Assembly (NCBI GenBank): GCA_025357175.1
Contig: JANXPS010000141.1
Span: 1-6,532, forward strand
Origin: Deltaproteobacteria bacterium
GTDB lineage: Bacteria > Desulfobacterota > Deferrimicrobia > Deferrimicrobiales > Deferrimicrobiaceae
Length of the DNA: 6,532 bases
Direction of reading: 5' to 3'
Position 1 is the first letter of the stretch; the number at the start of each line of letters is the position of its first letter. Below, piece after piece: positions 1 to 6,532 of the stretch. Below the pieces are notes generated by a model. That model searched no databases. It was not told where the DNA came from and worked only from the letters and a program-made list of their open reading frames with translations. A program made the position numbers and the translations under genes.

Positions 1-2265
1 GACAGCGGCCTTGAGCGTTTCGGCAAGAACCGCCAGTTGCTGCTGGGCTCGGGAAGCCTCCGATTTTCGGGACTCGCGGTTCCTGAAACATTCCTCTTGC
101 AACATCTCGAGCTCTGCGCGGCGTTTACGGGATGCATCTTCATCGGATGAAAGGCGCGCAAGCTCTTCGGAAAGAAGGACGATTTCGCTTTCCAGGTCGC
201 GAATCTCGCGCTTCCGGGCGAGCACTCCGGTTTCAACGGTCCCTGTGCTGCCTCCGACGACCGTCCCGTCGGCCCGCAGAACGTCGCCTTCGAGCGTCAC
301 ATACGAGTTCCAGCCCTCCCCTTTTTTCCAAAGGGCAAATGCGCTGTCGAGATCGCGAACAATATGGGTGTCGCCCAGCAACCCCTGCACAAGGGCGGTG
401 CAATTCCCGGAGGCCCGAACGACGTCGGCCATCGCGGCGATGACCCCCTCGCCCACGGCACCGATCGTGCCGCCGTTCTGCCTGCGAAGCGAGACGGGAA
501 CGAATGCGCTGCGTCCTTCGGCCGCCTGTTTCAGGAAATCGAGAGCGCAAATTGCGGATTCATGCCCTTCGACGACAACCGACTGCATCCGTTCCCCGAG
601 AAACGCTTCGACCGCTTTTTCGTAAGCCGGGTCGGTGTCGATCAATTCGCCGATCACCCCGAGAATCCCGCCCGAGGTGCCGTCATCCCGATTATCGGAT
701 GCCGGGAAGTGGCCTAAAACCGCACGGACGCCCGATGACGCCCAGTCGCGGCGCCCATGCAACTCGGCAAGCGCGCCAAGGCGCGAAGATGCGGTTTGAA
801 GTCGTCGATCGACATCGTTGCGGGCGACGAGAATGGTTTCGAGAAGGGCATTCTCTTCGGTCAGCCGCCGGCCCGCATCTTCCCAGGAAGCCTCGGCGGC
901 CTCGAGCGCTTCGCCGGCCGCGGTCGTCCTCTGAAAAGCCGTCTGGTGGTCGGCTCCGGCCGACTCGACGAGGGATGCGGCATCCCTCGCCCGCTCCTGT
1001 ATCCGCTGGAGCGTATCGCCGTTCTGTTCGATCCGGTCATTCAGCGACTCTGCGCCGGAACGGGCGCTCGAAAAATTGGAGACCCGGACCATGAGATCGG
1101 AACGGGAGCGTTCGTACTGCCCACTCGTGGACTGGTATTCGATTTTCGCATCCTCGGCGGCGGCCGAGAGCATGGACCTTCGCTCCCGGCACTGCTGCAG
1201 CCCCTCGGCAAGCCTGGCGCCGTCGGCGTCGGCCTCCTGGAGCTTGAGCGCCATCACGGCGATCTCGCCTTCGAGAACCCGGATCTCGTCGGCGGTCTCG
1301 ACGACCTGCTGTTTGAGCAGTTCGGCCTCCCGCCCCTTCCCGGCCCACTCCGCTTCGCGCCTCGCGATATCTTCCTTCAGGGCGGCGTGGGATTCCTGGA
1401 ATTTGCGATTGACCACTTCGGCTTCAGCCTGCCGAATCCTTTCGGTTTCCCGTTCGGTTTCGTGGGAGGCCAGGCCCGAGCGCAAATCGTGAAGCGCCGA
1501 TTCGGCCGAAGCGAGTTCTGAGGCAAGCCGGTCGAGGAGCTGCATGATGCCGCGACGCCGGTGCGATGCGATATCGGCATCGAGCACCCTGAGTTCGTCT
1601 TTCAGCACCTTGAATTTTTCGGCTTTCTTAACCTGACGCTCGAGGCTTCCGAGCTGTCTGCGAACCTCGTCGGTGACGTCCCGGACGCGCGAGAGGTTCT
1701 GGCGCGTGCTTTCCATCTTCCGCTCGGCTTCCCGCTTGCGCAGGCGGAACTTTGCGACACCGGCCGCCTCTTCGATGATCATCCGTTTTTCTTCGGGACG
1801 TCCCTCGACGATCGAAGTGATTTTGCCCTGTTCGATGATCGCGTATCCGCGTGCTCCGGACCCGGTGTCCATGAACAGCTCGGTGATGTCCTTCAGCCGA
1901 CAGGGAACCTTGTTGATGAAGAACTCGCTGTCTCCGTCCCGGAACGTCCTGCGCGTAATCTCGATTTCGGAATAGGATTCGTATCCCGGAGGGGCAAGAC
2001 CGTCGTTATTGGCGAAGGTCAGCGTGACTTCGGCCATGCCGAGCGGGCCGGCGGCTTCGGATCCCTTGAAAATGACATCCTGGAGAACCTTGCTGCGAAG
2101 ATGCGACGCGGCATGTTCGCCCAGGACCCAGCGGATGGCGTCCACGATGTTCGATTTGCCGCAGCCGTTGGGCCCGACGATCGCCGTGATGCCGTCCGAA
2201 AAAGTGAACGCGGTTTTTTCGTAAAAGGATTTAAAACCCAGAACTTCAAGTTTACGTAGTTTCAT
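1..2265 (-). CDS. smc: Chromosome segregation ATPase SMC, N-terminal 755 residues (gene runs off the left edge)
   Basis: SMC is the ATPase core of bacterial condensin; with ScpA and ScpB it loops and organises chromosomal DNA for segregation. The frame is open from the ATG at 2263-2265 to base 1. The start is supported by the typical SMC opening MKLRKLEVLGFKSF, with no earlier in-frame homology. Visible parts in order: the N-terminal head with Walker A GPNGCGKS (residues 31-38, 2152-2175); the Q-loop segment AYAIIEQGKI (140-149, Gln146 at 1828-1830) after FMDTGSGAR; EEAAGVAKFR (165-174) leading into the first coiled-coil arm (about 175-500, rich in E, R, A, L, Q); the hinge (about 534-675, from GVIGELIDTDP at 536 to the glycine-rich VTLEGD...VVGGS end at 656-673); and the start of the returning coil. 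SMCs are usually near 1,180 residues, so the C-terminal coil, the signature LSGG motif and Walker B lie outside the window. It probably has its own promoter after the ppdK terminator. Identification is firm; only completeness is unknown. Confidence 0.97.
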   Translation of the reverse strand, partial: MKLRKLEVLGFKSFYEKTAFTFSDGITAIVGPNGCGKSNIVDAIRWVLGEHAASHLRSKVLQDVIFKGSEAAGPLGMAEVTLTFANNDGLAPPGYESYSEIEITRRTFRDGDSEFFINKVPCRLKDITELFMDTGSGARGYAIIEQGKITSIVEGRPEEKRMIIEEAAGVAKFRLRKREAERKMESTRQNLSRVRDVTDEVRRQLGSLERQVKKAEKFKVLKDELRVLDADIASHRRRGIMQLLDRLASELASAESALHDLRSGLASHETERETERIRQAEAEVVNRKFQESHAALKEDIARREAEWAGKGREAELLKQQVVETADEIRVLEGEIAVMALKLQEADADGARLAEGLQQCRERRSMLSAAAEDAKIEYQSTSGQYERSRSDLMVRVSNFSSARSGAESLNDRIEQNGDTLQRIQERARDAASLVESAGADHQTAFQRTTAAGEALEAAEASWEDAGRRLTEENALLETILVARNDVDRRLQTASSRLGALAELHGRRDWASSGVRAVLGHFPASDNRDDGTSGGILGVIGELIDTDPAYEKAVEAFLGERMQSVVVEGHESAICALDFLKQAAEGRSAFVPVSLRRQNGGTIGAVGEGVIAAMADVVRASGNCTALVQGLLGDTHIVRDLDSAFALWKKGEGWNSYVTLEGDVLRADGTVVGGSTGTVETGVLARKREIRDLESEIVLLSEELARLSSDEDASRKRRAELEMLQEECFRNRESRKSEASRAQQQLAVLAETLKAAV

Positions 2266-2280
2266 CGCAGAAGGACGGGA

Positions 2281-2290
2281 CTCCCGGGAG
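2281..2290. repeat. Perfect 10-bp palindrome in the smc leader
   Basis: CTCCCGGGAG is its own reverse complement and ends 15 nt before the smc start codon. The adjoining bases also allow a competing small inverted repeat (CGGGA-C-TCCCG, 2276-2286). No well-placed Shine-Dalgarno is visible between it and the ATG; the nearest purine-rich stretch is the GGGAG half of the palindrome itself, too far upstream for normal use. It could be a weak leader structure or a dimeric protein site, or chance in GC-rich DNA. The sequence fact is certain; any function is speculative. Confidence 0.4.
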
Positions 2291-2334
2291 ATGTGGATGG
2301 ATCAACATAATGTAGGCATTTTGAGCAACTACCC

Positions 2335-2363
2335 AATATATGGTGCCTGAATAGTCATGTAAA
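2335..2363 (-). promoter_or_regulatory. Putative sigma70-type promoter for smc
   Basis: Read on the minus strand, TTTACA (2358-2363; 5 of 6 to the -35 consensus) is followed by exactly 17 bp and then TATATT (2335-2340; 5 of 6 to the -10 consensus). A start near 2328 would give a leader of roughly 60 nt before the smc ATG. It lies in an AT-rich pocket of an otherwise GC-rich window and directly follows the ppdK terminator, as expected for a new transcription unit. A weaker alternative a little downstream is TTGGGT, 16 bp, TACATT. This is judged by eye from the consensus only. Confidence 0.6.
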
Positions 2364-2366
2364 GAC

Positions 2367-2395
2367 AAAAAAGGCGGCCCCGGATCGGGGCCGCC
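2367..2395 (-). terminator. Rho-independent terminator after ppdK
   Basis: On the minus strand GGCGGCCCCG (2386-2395) pairs perfectly over 10 bp with CGGGGCCGCC (2373-2382) across a 3-nt loop, and six T follow at once (2367-2372). Two further G-U pairs could extend the stem into the T-tract. The hairpin starts 25 nt after the ppdK stop codon. The plus-strand reading has no T-tract after the stem, so the signal is directional. It closes the ppdK, probably glyS-ppdK, transcript and separates it from smc. Confidence 0.92.
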
Positions 2396-2420
2396 CCATG
2401 CGCGTTCGGAACCTTGCCTG

Positions 2421-5252
2421 TTACTTTTTCGGGGCTTTTTTCTGTGCCGTTTTCGATGCGGCCGGCTTGGTCTTGGGATTGGCCTTGACCTTCACAAGAG
2501 TGGCCTTGGCTGCGGCTCGTTCCCGGAGAACCGCCTGCGCCGCCGCAAGACGGGCGATGGGCACCCGGTAGGGTGAGCATGAGACGTAATCGAGCCCTTC
2601 CCTGTGGCAGAACTCGACCGATTTCGGATCGCCTCCGTGTTCGCCGCAGATCCCGACCTTCATCTTGGGACGGGTGGCGCGTCCTTTTGCGACGCCCATC
2701 CGAATCAGGGCGCCTACGCCCTCCTGGTCGAGGGTGGCGAAAATATCATTCTCGAGAATATTTTCGGGACGGCGATCGTAGGTGATCTTGCACGACGGGC
2801 ATGAAAGATCCTTTTCCAGCTTGGTTCCGCACTGCGGACACAGTTCGGAGCGGAACATGTAGTTCTGGATGAATTTCCCCGAATCGTCGCGGGAGAAGCC
2901 GAACGTGGTCTGAGTGAGGTCGTTGGTTCCGAAGGAGAAGAACTCGGCCTCTTTCGCGATCTCGTCGGCGGTTACGGCGGCGCGCGGCAGTTCGATCATC
3001 GTACCGACCGTGTAGGACAGGTTGCGCTTGTAGCGTTTCATGGTTTCTTCCGCAACCTGGACAACGATCTCTTTCTGGGCCTTCATCTCGGCCGCCATGC
3101 TGACGAGCGGGATCATCACCTCGGGGTGAACGGTGATCTTGTCCTTGGCGCATTCGCACGCCGCTTCGAAAATGGCACGGGCCTGCATGCGCGTGATTTC
3201 GGGATAATAGATGCCCAAACGGCAGCCGCGAAGACCCAGCATCGGGTTGAATTCGTGGAGCTCTTCGACGCGGCTTAGCAGGCGCTTGCGCTCGTTGATC
3301 AGAGTCCTGTCGCCGCGCGTCAGTTCGAGCGTCTTGACCTCGAGCATCAGGTCCTCGCGCTTGGGCAGAAACTCGTGCAGAGGCGGGTCGAGAAGCCGGA
3401 TCGTCACCGGGAAGCCCTTCATGACCTTGTAAAGTCCCTTGAAATCTTCCCGCTGCATGGGCAAAAGCTTGGCAAGCGCCGCTTCGCGGGCGTCCTTCGT
3501 GCGAGCGAGGATCATTTCCTGCATGATGCCGATGCGGTCCTCGGCAAAGAACATGTGCTCCGTGCGGCACAATCCGATTCCTTCCGCGCCGAAGTCGCGT
3601 GCGACCTTGGAATCCCGCGGCGTATCGGCATTGGCCCGGACCTTGAGGCGGCGAACGCCGTCCGCCCATGACATCAGCGTCCCGAATGCGCCCGTCATTT
3701 TGGGCGAGATCAACGGAACCTGTCCCATGATGACTTCGCCCGTGCTGCCGTTTAGCGTGATGAAGTCGCCTTCCTGGATCATTTTCCCGTTGACGGTGAA
3801 CCGGCATCCGGCTTCATCGACGTCAATGCTCTCGCATCCGGCGATGCATGTTTTTCCCATCTGCCTCGCCACGACGGCCGCATGGGAAGTCATGCCTCCA
3901 CGGGCGGTCAGGATGCCCCTTGCGACGTCCATTCCGTGGATGTCATCCGGACAGGTTTCTTGACGGACCAGGATGACGGCCTTGCCTTCGGCGGCCAGTT
4001 CGACGGCCCGGTCGGCCGTGAACACGGCAGCTCCGGTTGCGGCCCCGGGAGAGGCCGGAAGACCCTTTGCGATCACGGCGACCTTGGCGGAGGGATCGAT
4101 GACCGGGTGAAGCAACTGGTCGATCTGCTGCGGTTCGAGACGCATGAGCGCCTCTTCCTTGCTGATCAGTTTTTCCTTGACCATGTCCGTCGCGATCTTG
4201 ACGGCTGCCGTAGCGGTCCGCTTTCCGTTGCGCGTCTGGAGCATGTAAAGCTTGTTGCCCTCGACGGTGAATTCGAAGTCCTGAACGTCTTTATAGTGTT
4301 TTTCGAGCCGGGTCGTGATCTTCACGAGCTGGTCGAAAACCTTGGGAAGGTCTTTTTTCATGTCGAGAATGTGCTTGGGGGTGCGGATTCCGGCCACGAC
4401 ATCTTCGCCCTGGGCGTTGATGAGGTATTCGCCGTAAAATTCCTTGGCGCCGGTCGAGGGATTTCGCGTAAACCCGACGCCCGTGGCGCAATCGTTGCCC
4501 ATATTACCGAACACCATCGCCTGGATGTTGACCGCGGTGCCGATGTCGTCGGGGATATTGTTGGATTTCCGGTAATATTTCGCCCGGTCGTTGTTCCATG
4601 AGCGGAAAACGGCGTCGCGCGACAACTCGAGCTGGACCGCGGGATCCTGCGGAAAATCTTTCTTGAGCCGGCTCTTGACGAGCGCCTTGAAAGACTTGCA
4701 GATGTCCTTGAGGTCGTCGGCGGTCAGATCGACGTCGAACGCAACGGCCCGCTCGCGCTTTTTTTCGTCGAAAATCTCGTCGAACGCATCTTTCGGGATC
4801 TCGAGCACGACGTTTGAAAACATGGTGATGAATCGGCGGTAAGCGTCATATGCGAACCGTTCGTTCCCGGTCTTCTCGGCCATCCCGACGACGCTCTTGT
4901 CGTTGAGCCCGAGGTTGAGGACCGTGTCCATCATTCCCGGCATCGAGAACTTGGCACCGGAGCGGACGCTGACCAGGAGCGGGTTTTTGGGATCTCCCAG
5001 TTTCTTCCCGATCTGCTTTTCGAGGCGCGACAGGTGCGTTGCAATCTCTTTTTTCAAGTCGGCGGGGAGCTTCCCCCGGTTCTTGTAATAAAGGGTGCAC
5101 GCCGTGGTTCCGATCGTGAAACCGGGCGGAACGGGAATGGCGAGGTTGGTCATCTCCGCCAGGCCCGCCCCCTTTCCCCCGAGCAGGTCCTTCATTCCGC
5201 CGTTTCCCTCGGCCTTGCCGCCGCCGAAGAAGTAGACGTGTTTGGTGGCCAT
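2421..5252 (-). CDS. ppdK: Pyruvate, phosphate dikinase (complete, 943 aa)
   Basis: This cytosolic enzyme interconverts ATP + Pi + pyruvate with AMP + PPi + PEP, working in gluconeogenesis or in PPi-dependent glycolysis. Domains in order: the ATP-grasp nucleotide-binding region (about 1-340, with LLGGKGAGLAEM at 23-34, SVRSGAKFSMPGMMDT at 95-110 and the TGVGFTRNP stretch at 257-265); the phosphohistidine swivelling domain (about 390-510) with GGMTSHAAVVAR, where His457 is the phosphate carrier and Thr455 matches the residue targeted by PPDK regulatory proteins; and the PEP/pyruvate barrel (about 515-910). Arg563, Arg619, Glu754, Asn777 and Cys869 (in GICGEHGG) match the active-site set I recall as R561, R617, E745, N768 and C831 of the Clostridium symbiosum enzyme (874 aa). 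The extra length is a cysteine-rich insert in the barrel and a basic C-terminal tail, listed separately. The ATG at 5250-5252 has a Shine-Dalgarno at good spacing and begins the conserved YFFGGG N-terminus. The gene lies 32 bp after glyS. Function is near certain; the physiological direction cannot be read from sequence. Confidence 0.98.
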   Translation of the reverse strand: MATKHVYFFGGGKAEGNGGMKDLLGGKGAGLAEMTNLAIPVPPGFTIGTTACTLYYKNRGKLPADLKKEIATHLSRLEKQIGKKLGDPKNPLLVSVRSGAKFSMPGMMDTVLNLGLNDKSVVGMAEKTGNERFAYDAYRRFITMFSNVVLEIPKDAFDEIFDEKKRERAVAFDVDLTADDLKDICKSFKALVKSRLKKDFPQDPAVQLELSRDAVFRSWNNDRAKYYRKSNNIPDDIGTAVNIQAMVFGNMGNDCATGVGFTRNPSTGAKEFYGEYLINAQGEDVVAGIRTPKHILDMKKDLPKVFDQLVKITTRLEKHYKDVQDFEFTVEGNKLYMLQTRNGKRTATAAVKIATDMVKEKLISKEEALMRLEPQQIDQLLHPVIDPSAKVAVIAKGLPASPGAATGAAVFTADRAVELAAEGKAVILVRQETCPDDIHGMDVARGILTARGGMTSHAAVVARQMGKTCIAGCESIDVDEAGCRFTVNGKMIQEGDFITLNGSTGEVIMGQVPLISPKMTGAFGTLMSWADGVRRLKVRANADTPRDSKVARDFGAEGIGLCRTEHMFFAEDRIGIMQEMILARTKDAREAALAKLLPMQREDFKGLYKVMKGFPVTIRLLDPPLHEFLPKREDLMLEVKTLELTRGDRTLINERKRLLSRVEELHEFNPMLGLRGCRLGIYYPEITRMQARAIFEAACECAKDKITVHPEVMIPLVSMAAEMKAQKEIVVQVAEETMKRYKRNLSYTVGTMIELPRAAVTADEIAKEAEFFSFGTNDLTQTTFGFSRDDSGKFIQNYMFRSELCPQCGTKLEKDLSCPSCKITYDRRPENILENDIFATLDQEGVGALIRMGVAKGRATRPKMKVGICGEHGGDPKSVEFCHREGLDYVSCSPYRVPIARLAAAQAVLRERAAAKATLVKVKANPKTKPAASKTAQKKAPKK
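2424..2516 (-). other. Lysine/alanine-rich C-terminal tail of PPDK
   Basis: Residues 913-943 extend past the usual end of the enzyme: the C. symbiosum protein stops 43 residues after its active-site Cys, which corresponds to residue 912 here. The last 28 residues contain 10 lysines and no acidic residue, with Pro and Ala between them, ending KKAPKK. It is probably disordered and strongly basic, like histone-H1-type tails. The stop TAA at 2421-2423 lies in the same frame with the terminator just after it, so the tail is genuinely encoded. Its function is unknown; nucleic-acid or polyanion binding is possible. Confidence 0.75.
2751..2858 (-). other. Zinc-ribbon-like insert in the PPDK PEP/pyruvate domain
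   Basis: Residues 799-834 hold CPQC (805-808) and CPSC (818-821), giving C-x2-C-x9-C-x2-C, the pattern of a small zinc ribbon. The flanks are canonical PPDK: GFSRDDSGKFIQNY before it and DIFATLDQEGVG after it. Asn777 and Cys869 are 92 residues apart here against 63 in the C. symbiosum enzyme by remembered numbering, so there are about 29 extra residues. The reading frame continues cleanly through the insert, so it is not a frameshift artefact. Zinc binding is inferred from the cysteine spacing only. Confidence 0.8.
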
Positions 5253-5260
5253 CCGATTTT

Positions 5261-5266
5261 CCCCCT
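5261..5266 (-). promoter_or_regulatory. Shine-Dalgarno site of ppdK
   Basis: AGGGGG on the minus strand lies 8 nt before the ppdK ATG and supports that start. The whole glyS-ppdK gap (5253-5284, 32 bp) holds only this site. I see no hairpin with a T-tract and no room for a full promoter inside the gap, which favours co-transcription with glyS. Confidence 0.75.
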
Positions 5267-5284
5267 AGGAAGTGGTTTTAAAGA

Positions 5285-6532
5285 TTATTCCGCCCGACCC
5301 GAGGCGACTTTGGAAAAATCCGCCACCGAGGCAAACAGTCCGGAAAGGTTCTTGAGCATTGCCAGTCGGTTGTTCTTTACCCGTTCGTCCTTGGCCATGA
5401 CGAGGACCTTGTCGAAGAAAGCGGCAACGACACCCCGGAGCGCGGACATCTCGCCGAGCGCCTCGGCATAACGCCCGCCCGCAGCAGCCGCGCGAACCCT
5501 GGATGACACTTCGGCGGCTGCGGCGAACAGGGCCCGTTCCTCGTCGTGCTCGAACAGCGCTTCGGAAACGGAGAGTTCTCCGTCGTAATTCCTGCTGATG
5601 TTGATGACCCGCTTGAACACCTCGGCGAGCGGTTCGAATGCGGGGTCGGCCCTGAATACGACCAGGGCGTCCAGCTTGGCCTTGAGGTCTACCACATCGG
5701 TCAGCCCTGCGGCCAGGACAGCCTCGCAAAGGTCGGATGGGATGCCCTTCCCGGACCAAAGGTTGAACAGCCGGCCCGAAAAAAACTCGAGAACCTTCTG
5801 GCCGATTTCGGGAGGCGGCGACTTGAGTTTCCCCGAAAGCGTCTCGAGCGACCGGGCGACAAGGGTAGCGAGAGGAATTCGCAGTTTCCGGGACTCGAGA
5901 ATCGAAAGGATGCCCAGTGTCTGTCGGCGAAGCGCGTACGGGTCGGCGGTTCCGGTCGGCAGCAGGCCGACCCCGAAACAGCCGCAGACCATGTCGATCT
6001 TGTCGGCGATCGCGACGGCAACCCCGACATCCGTCGTCGGCAACTCATCGGCCTGTCCCTTGGGAAGGTAATGTTCCTGGATGGAAAGGGCAACCTCGTC
6101 GTTTTCGCCGGTCATCGAGGCGTAATGGCTGCCCATGACCCCCTGGAGTTCGGGGAATTCCTTGACGACCCCCGCTGTCAGGTCGGCCTTCGAGAGGATG
6201 GCGGCACGACGGCAATCGGCCTGCTTCGAGGGGCAGGCATGGGACGCGACGAAATCGGCGACCTCGGCCATCCGCTCGACTTTTTCCCAATAAGTGCCCA
6301 TGTCTTTCTGGAACAGGACCGATTTGAGCGCCTGGGCGCGATCGAAAAGAGGGACCTTGAGGTCGTCCGAGTAGTAGAACTCTGCATCGGAAAGCCGCGC
6401 GCGGAGAACGCGCGAGTTGCCTGAGACGACGACCTGCGGATCAACCACCTTCATGTTGGAAACGAATGCGAAGCAGGGAAGAAGCCGCCCCGTAGCATCC
6501 TCGAACACGAAGTATTTCTGGTTGGTGCGCAT
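5285..6532 (-). CDS. glyS: Glycyl-tRNA synthetase beta subunit, C-terminal 415 residues (gene runs off the right edge)
   Basis: The beta subunit of the alpha2beta2 bacterial GlyRS binds and positions tRNA-Gly, while the alpha subunit (GlyQ) forms glycyl-adenylate from glycine and ATP, releasing PPi and then AMP. Family blocks, numbered from the edge, are MRTNQKYF (1-8); GNSRVLRARLSDAEFYYSDD (38-57); FPELQGVMGSHYA (126-138); IQEHYLPKGQADELP (151-165); ADKIDMVCGCFGVGLLPTG (176-194) running into DPYALRR (197-203); KRVINI (307-312); and the anticodon-binding C-terminal end AFFDKVLVMAKDERVKNNRLAML (371-393) and LFASVADFSKVA (399-410). The Met at 6530-6532 is internal: this block sits well inside the roughly 690-residue family, so about 40% of the protein lies beyond the window. 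The stop is TAA at 5285-5287. No terminator separates it from ppdK, and glyQ would be expected upstream off the right edge. Confidence 0.97.
   Translation of the reverse strand: MRTNQKYFVFEDATGRLLPCFAFVSNMKVVDPQVVVSGNSRVLRARLSDAEFYYSDDLKVPLFDRAQALKSVLFQKDMGTYWEKVERMAEVADFVASHACPSKQADCRRAAILSKADLTAGVVKEFPELQGVMGSHYASMTGENDEVALSIQEHYLPKGQADELPTTDVGVAVAIADKIDMVCGCFGVGLLPTGTADPYALRRQTLGILSILESRKLRIPLATLVARSLETLSGKLKSPPPEIGQKVLEFFSGRLFNLWSGKGIPSDLCEAVLAAGLTDVVDLKAKLDALVVFRADPAFEPLAEVFKRVINISRNYDGELSVSEALFEHDEERALFAAAAEVSSRVRAAAAGGRYAEALGEMSALRGVVAAFFDKVLVMAKDERVKNNRLAMLKNLSGLFASVADFSKVASGRAE

Noticed and set aside
11..625. Plus-strand open frame of 204 codons with a Ser/Arg-rich product
   Set aside because: It is antisense to the SMC hinge, which is clearly coding on the minus strand; low-complexity Ser/Arg composition is typical of a GC-rich shadow frame.
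757..1521. Plus-strand open frame of 254 codons opposite the SMC coiled coil
   Set aside because: The minus-strand SMC frame is uninterrupted and has the expected coiled-coil composition; the plus-strand product is Gly/Leu/Phe-rich mirror sequence without motifs.
1561..2259. Plus-strand open frame of 232 codons opposite the SMC head
   Set aside because: It is antisense to the Walker A and Q-loop region of SMC. It is open only because the codons of the real gene avoid the complements of stop codons.
2329..2580. Minus-strand open frame of 83 codons crossing the ppdK stop and the terminator
   Set aside because: It overlaps the end of ppdK out of frame and runs through a strong terminator hairpin and the smc promoter, so translation as a gene is unlikely.
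2746..3807. Minus-strand open frame of 353 codons in another frame of ppdK
   Set aside because: It is a frame-shifted reading of the PPDK barrel, Arg/Gly/His-rich, with no motifs; the true frame carries all catalytic residues.
3882..4601. Plus-strand open frame of 239 codons opposite ppdK
   Set aside because: It is antisense to conserved PPDK motifs, including the phosphohistidine region; no domain is recognisable.
5546..6424. Plus-strand open frame of 292 codons opposite glyS
   Set aside because: It lies wholly antisense to a gene with clear family motifs along its whole length. Its product looks like the complement of GC-rich codons, with no recognisable domain.
6530..6532. ATG at the right edge as the start of glyS
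   Set aside because: The following residues (NQKYF...) are an internal block of the GlyRS beta subunit, so the Met is internal and the gene continues outside the window.
1..6532. A novel mobile, defence or RNA-based system
   Set aside because: More than 95% of the window is accounted for by three housekeeping genes and their signals. I found no integrase, transposase, direct-repeat array, tRNA or structured non-coding region.

Overview
This is an ordinary core-genome segment of a GC-rich bacterium. It holds three housekeeping genes, all transcribed on the minus strand, so they read from right to left: the 3' part of glyS (glycyl-tRNA synthetase beta subunit, 5285-6532, running off the right edge), a complete ppdK (pyruvate, phosphate dikinase, 2421-5252), and the 5' part of smc (chromosome segregation ATPase, 1-2265, running off the left edge). 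I see no mobile element, CRISPR array, tRNA, rRNA, phage gene or defence gene. The many open frames on the plus strand are antisense shadows of these three genes.

The base composition, the two-subunit (alpha2beta2) type of GlyRS and a glyS-ppdK pair would fit Desulfobacterota (former Deltaproteobacteria) or a related Gram-negative anaerobe. I recall glyQ-glyS-ppdK clusters from that group, but the assignment is inference. It rests on gene content and order, not on a search.

Layout from right to left. glyS and ppdK are 32 bp apart with no terminator between them and a good Shine-Dalgarno before ppdK, so they are probably one operon, with glyQ expected just beyond the right edge. ppdK ends in a strong Rho-independent terminator (2367-2395). 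Three bases after its U-tract begins a near-consensus sigma70-type promoter (-35 at 2358-2363, 17 bp spacer, -10 at 2335-2340), which should drive smc as a separate transcription unit with a leader of about 60 nt.

The unusual part of the window is in the PPDK protein. All catalytic residues are present, but the PEP/pyruvate barrel carries about 29 extra residues containing a CxxC-x9-CxxC zinc-ribbon-like motif, and the C-terminus has an extra 31-residue lysine/alanine-rich tail. The pairing of GlyRS, which produces AMP and PPi, with an enzyme that can turn AMP, PPi and PEP back into ATP is a plausible metabolic link. No undescribed multi-gene system is visible here.
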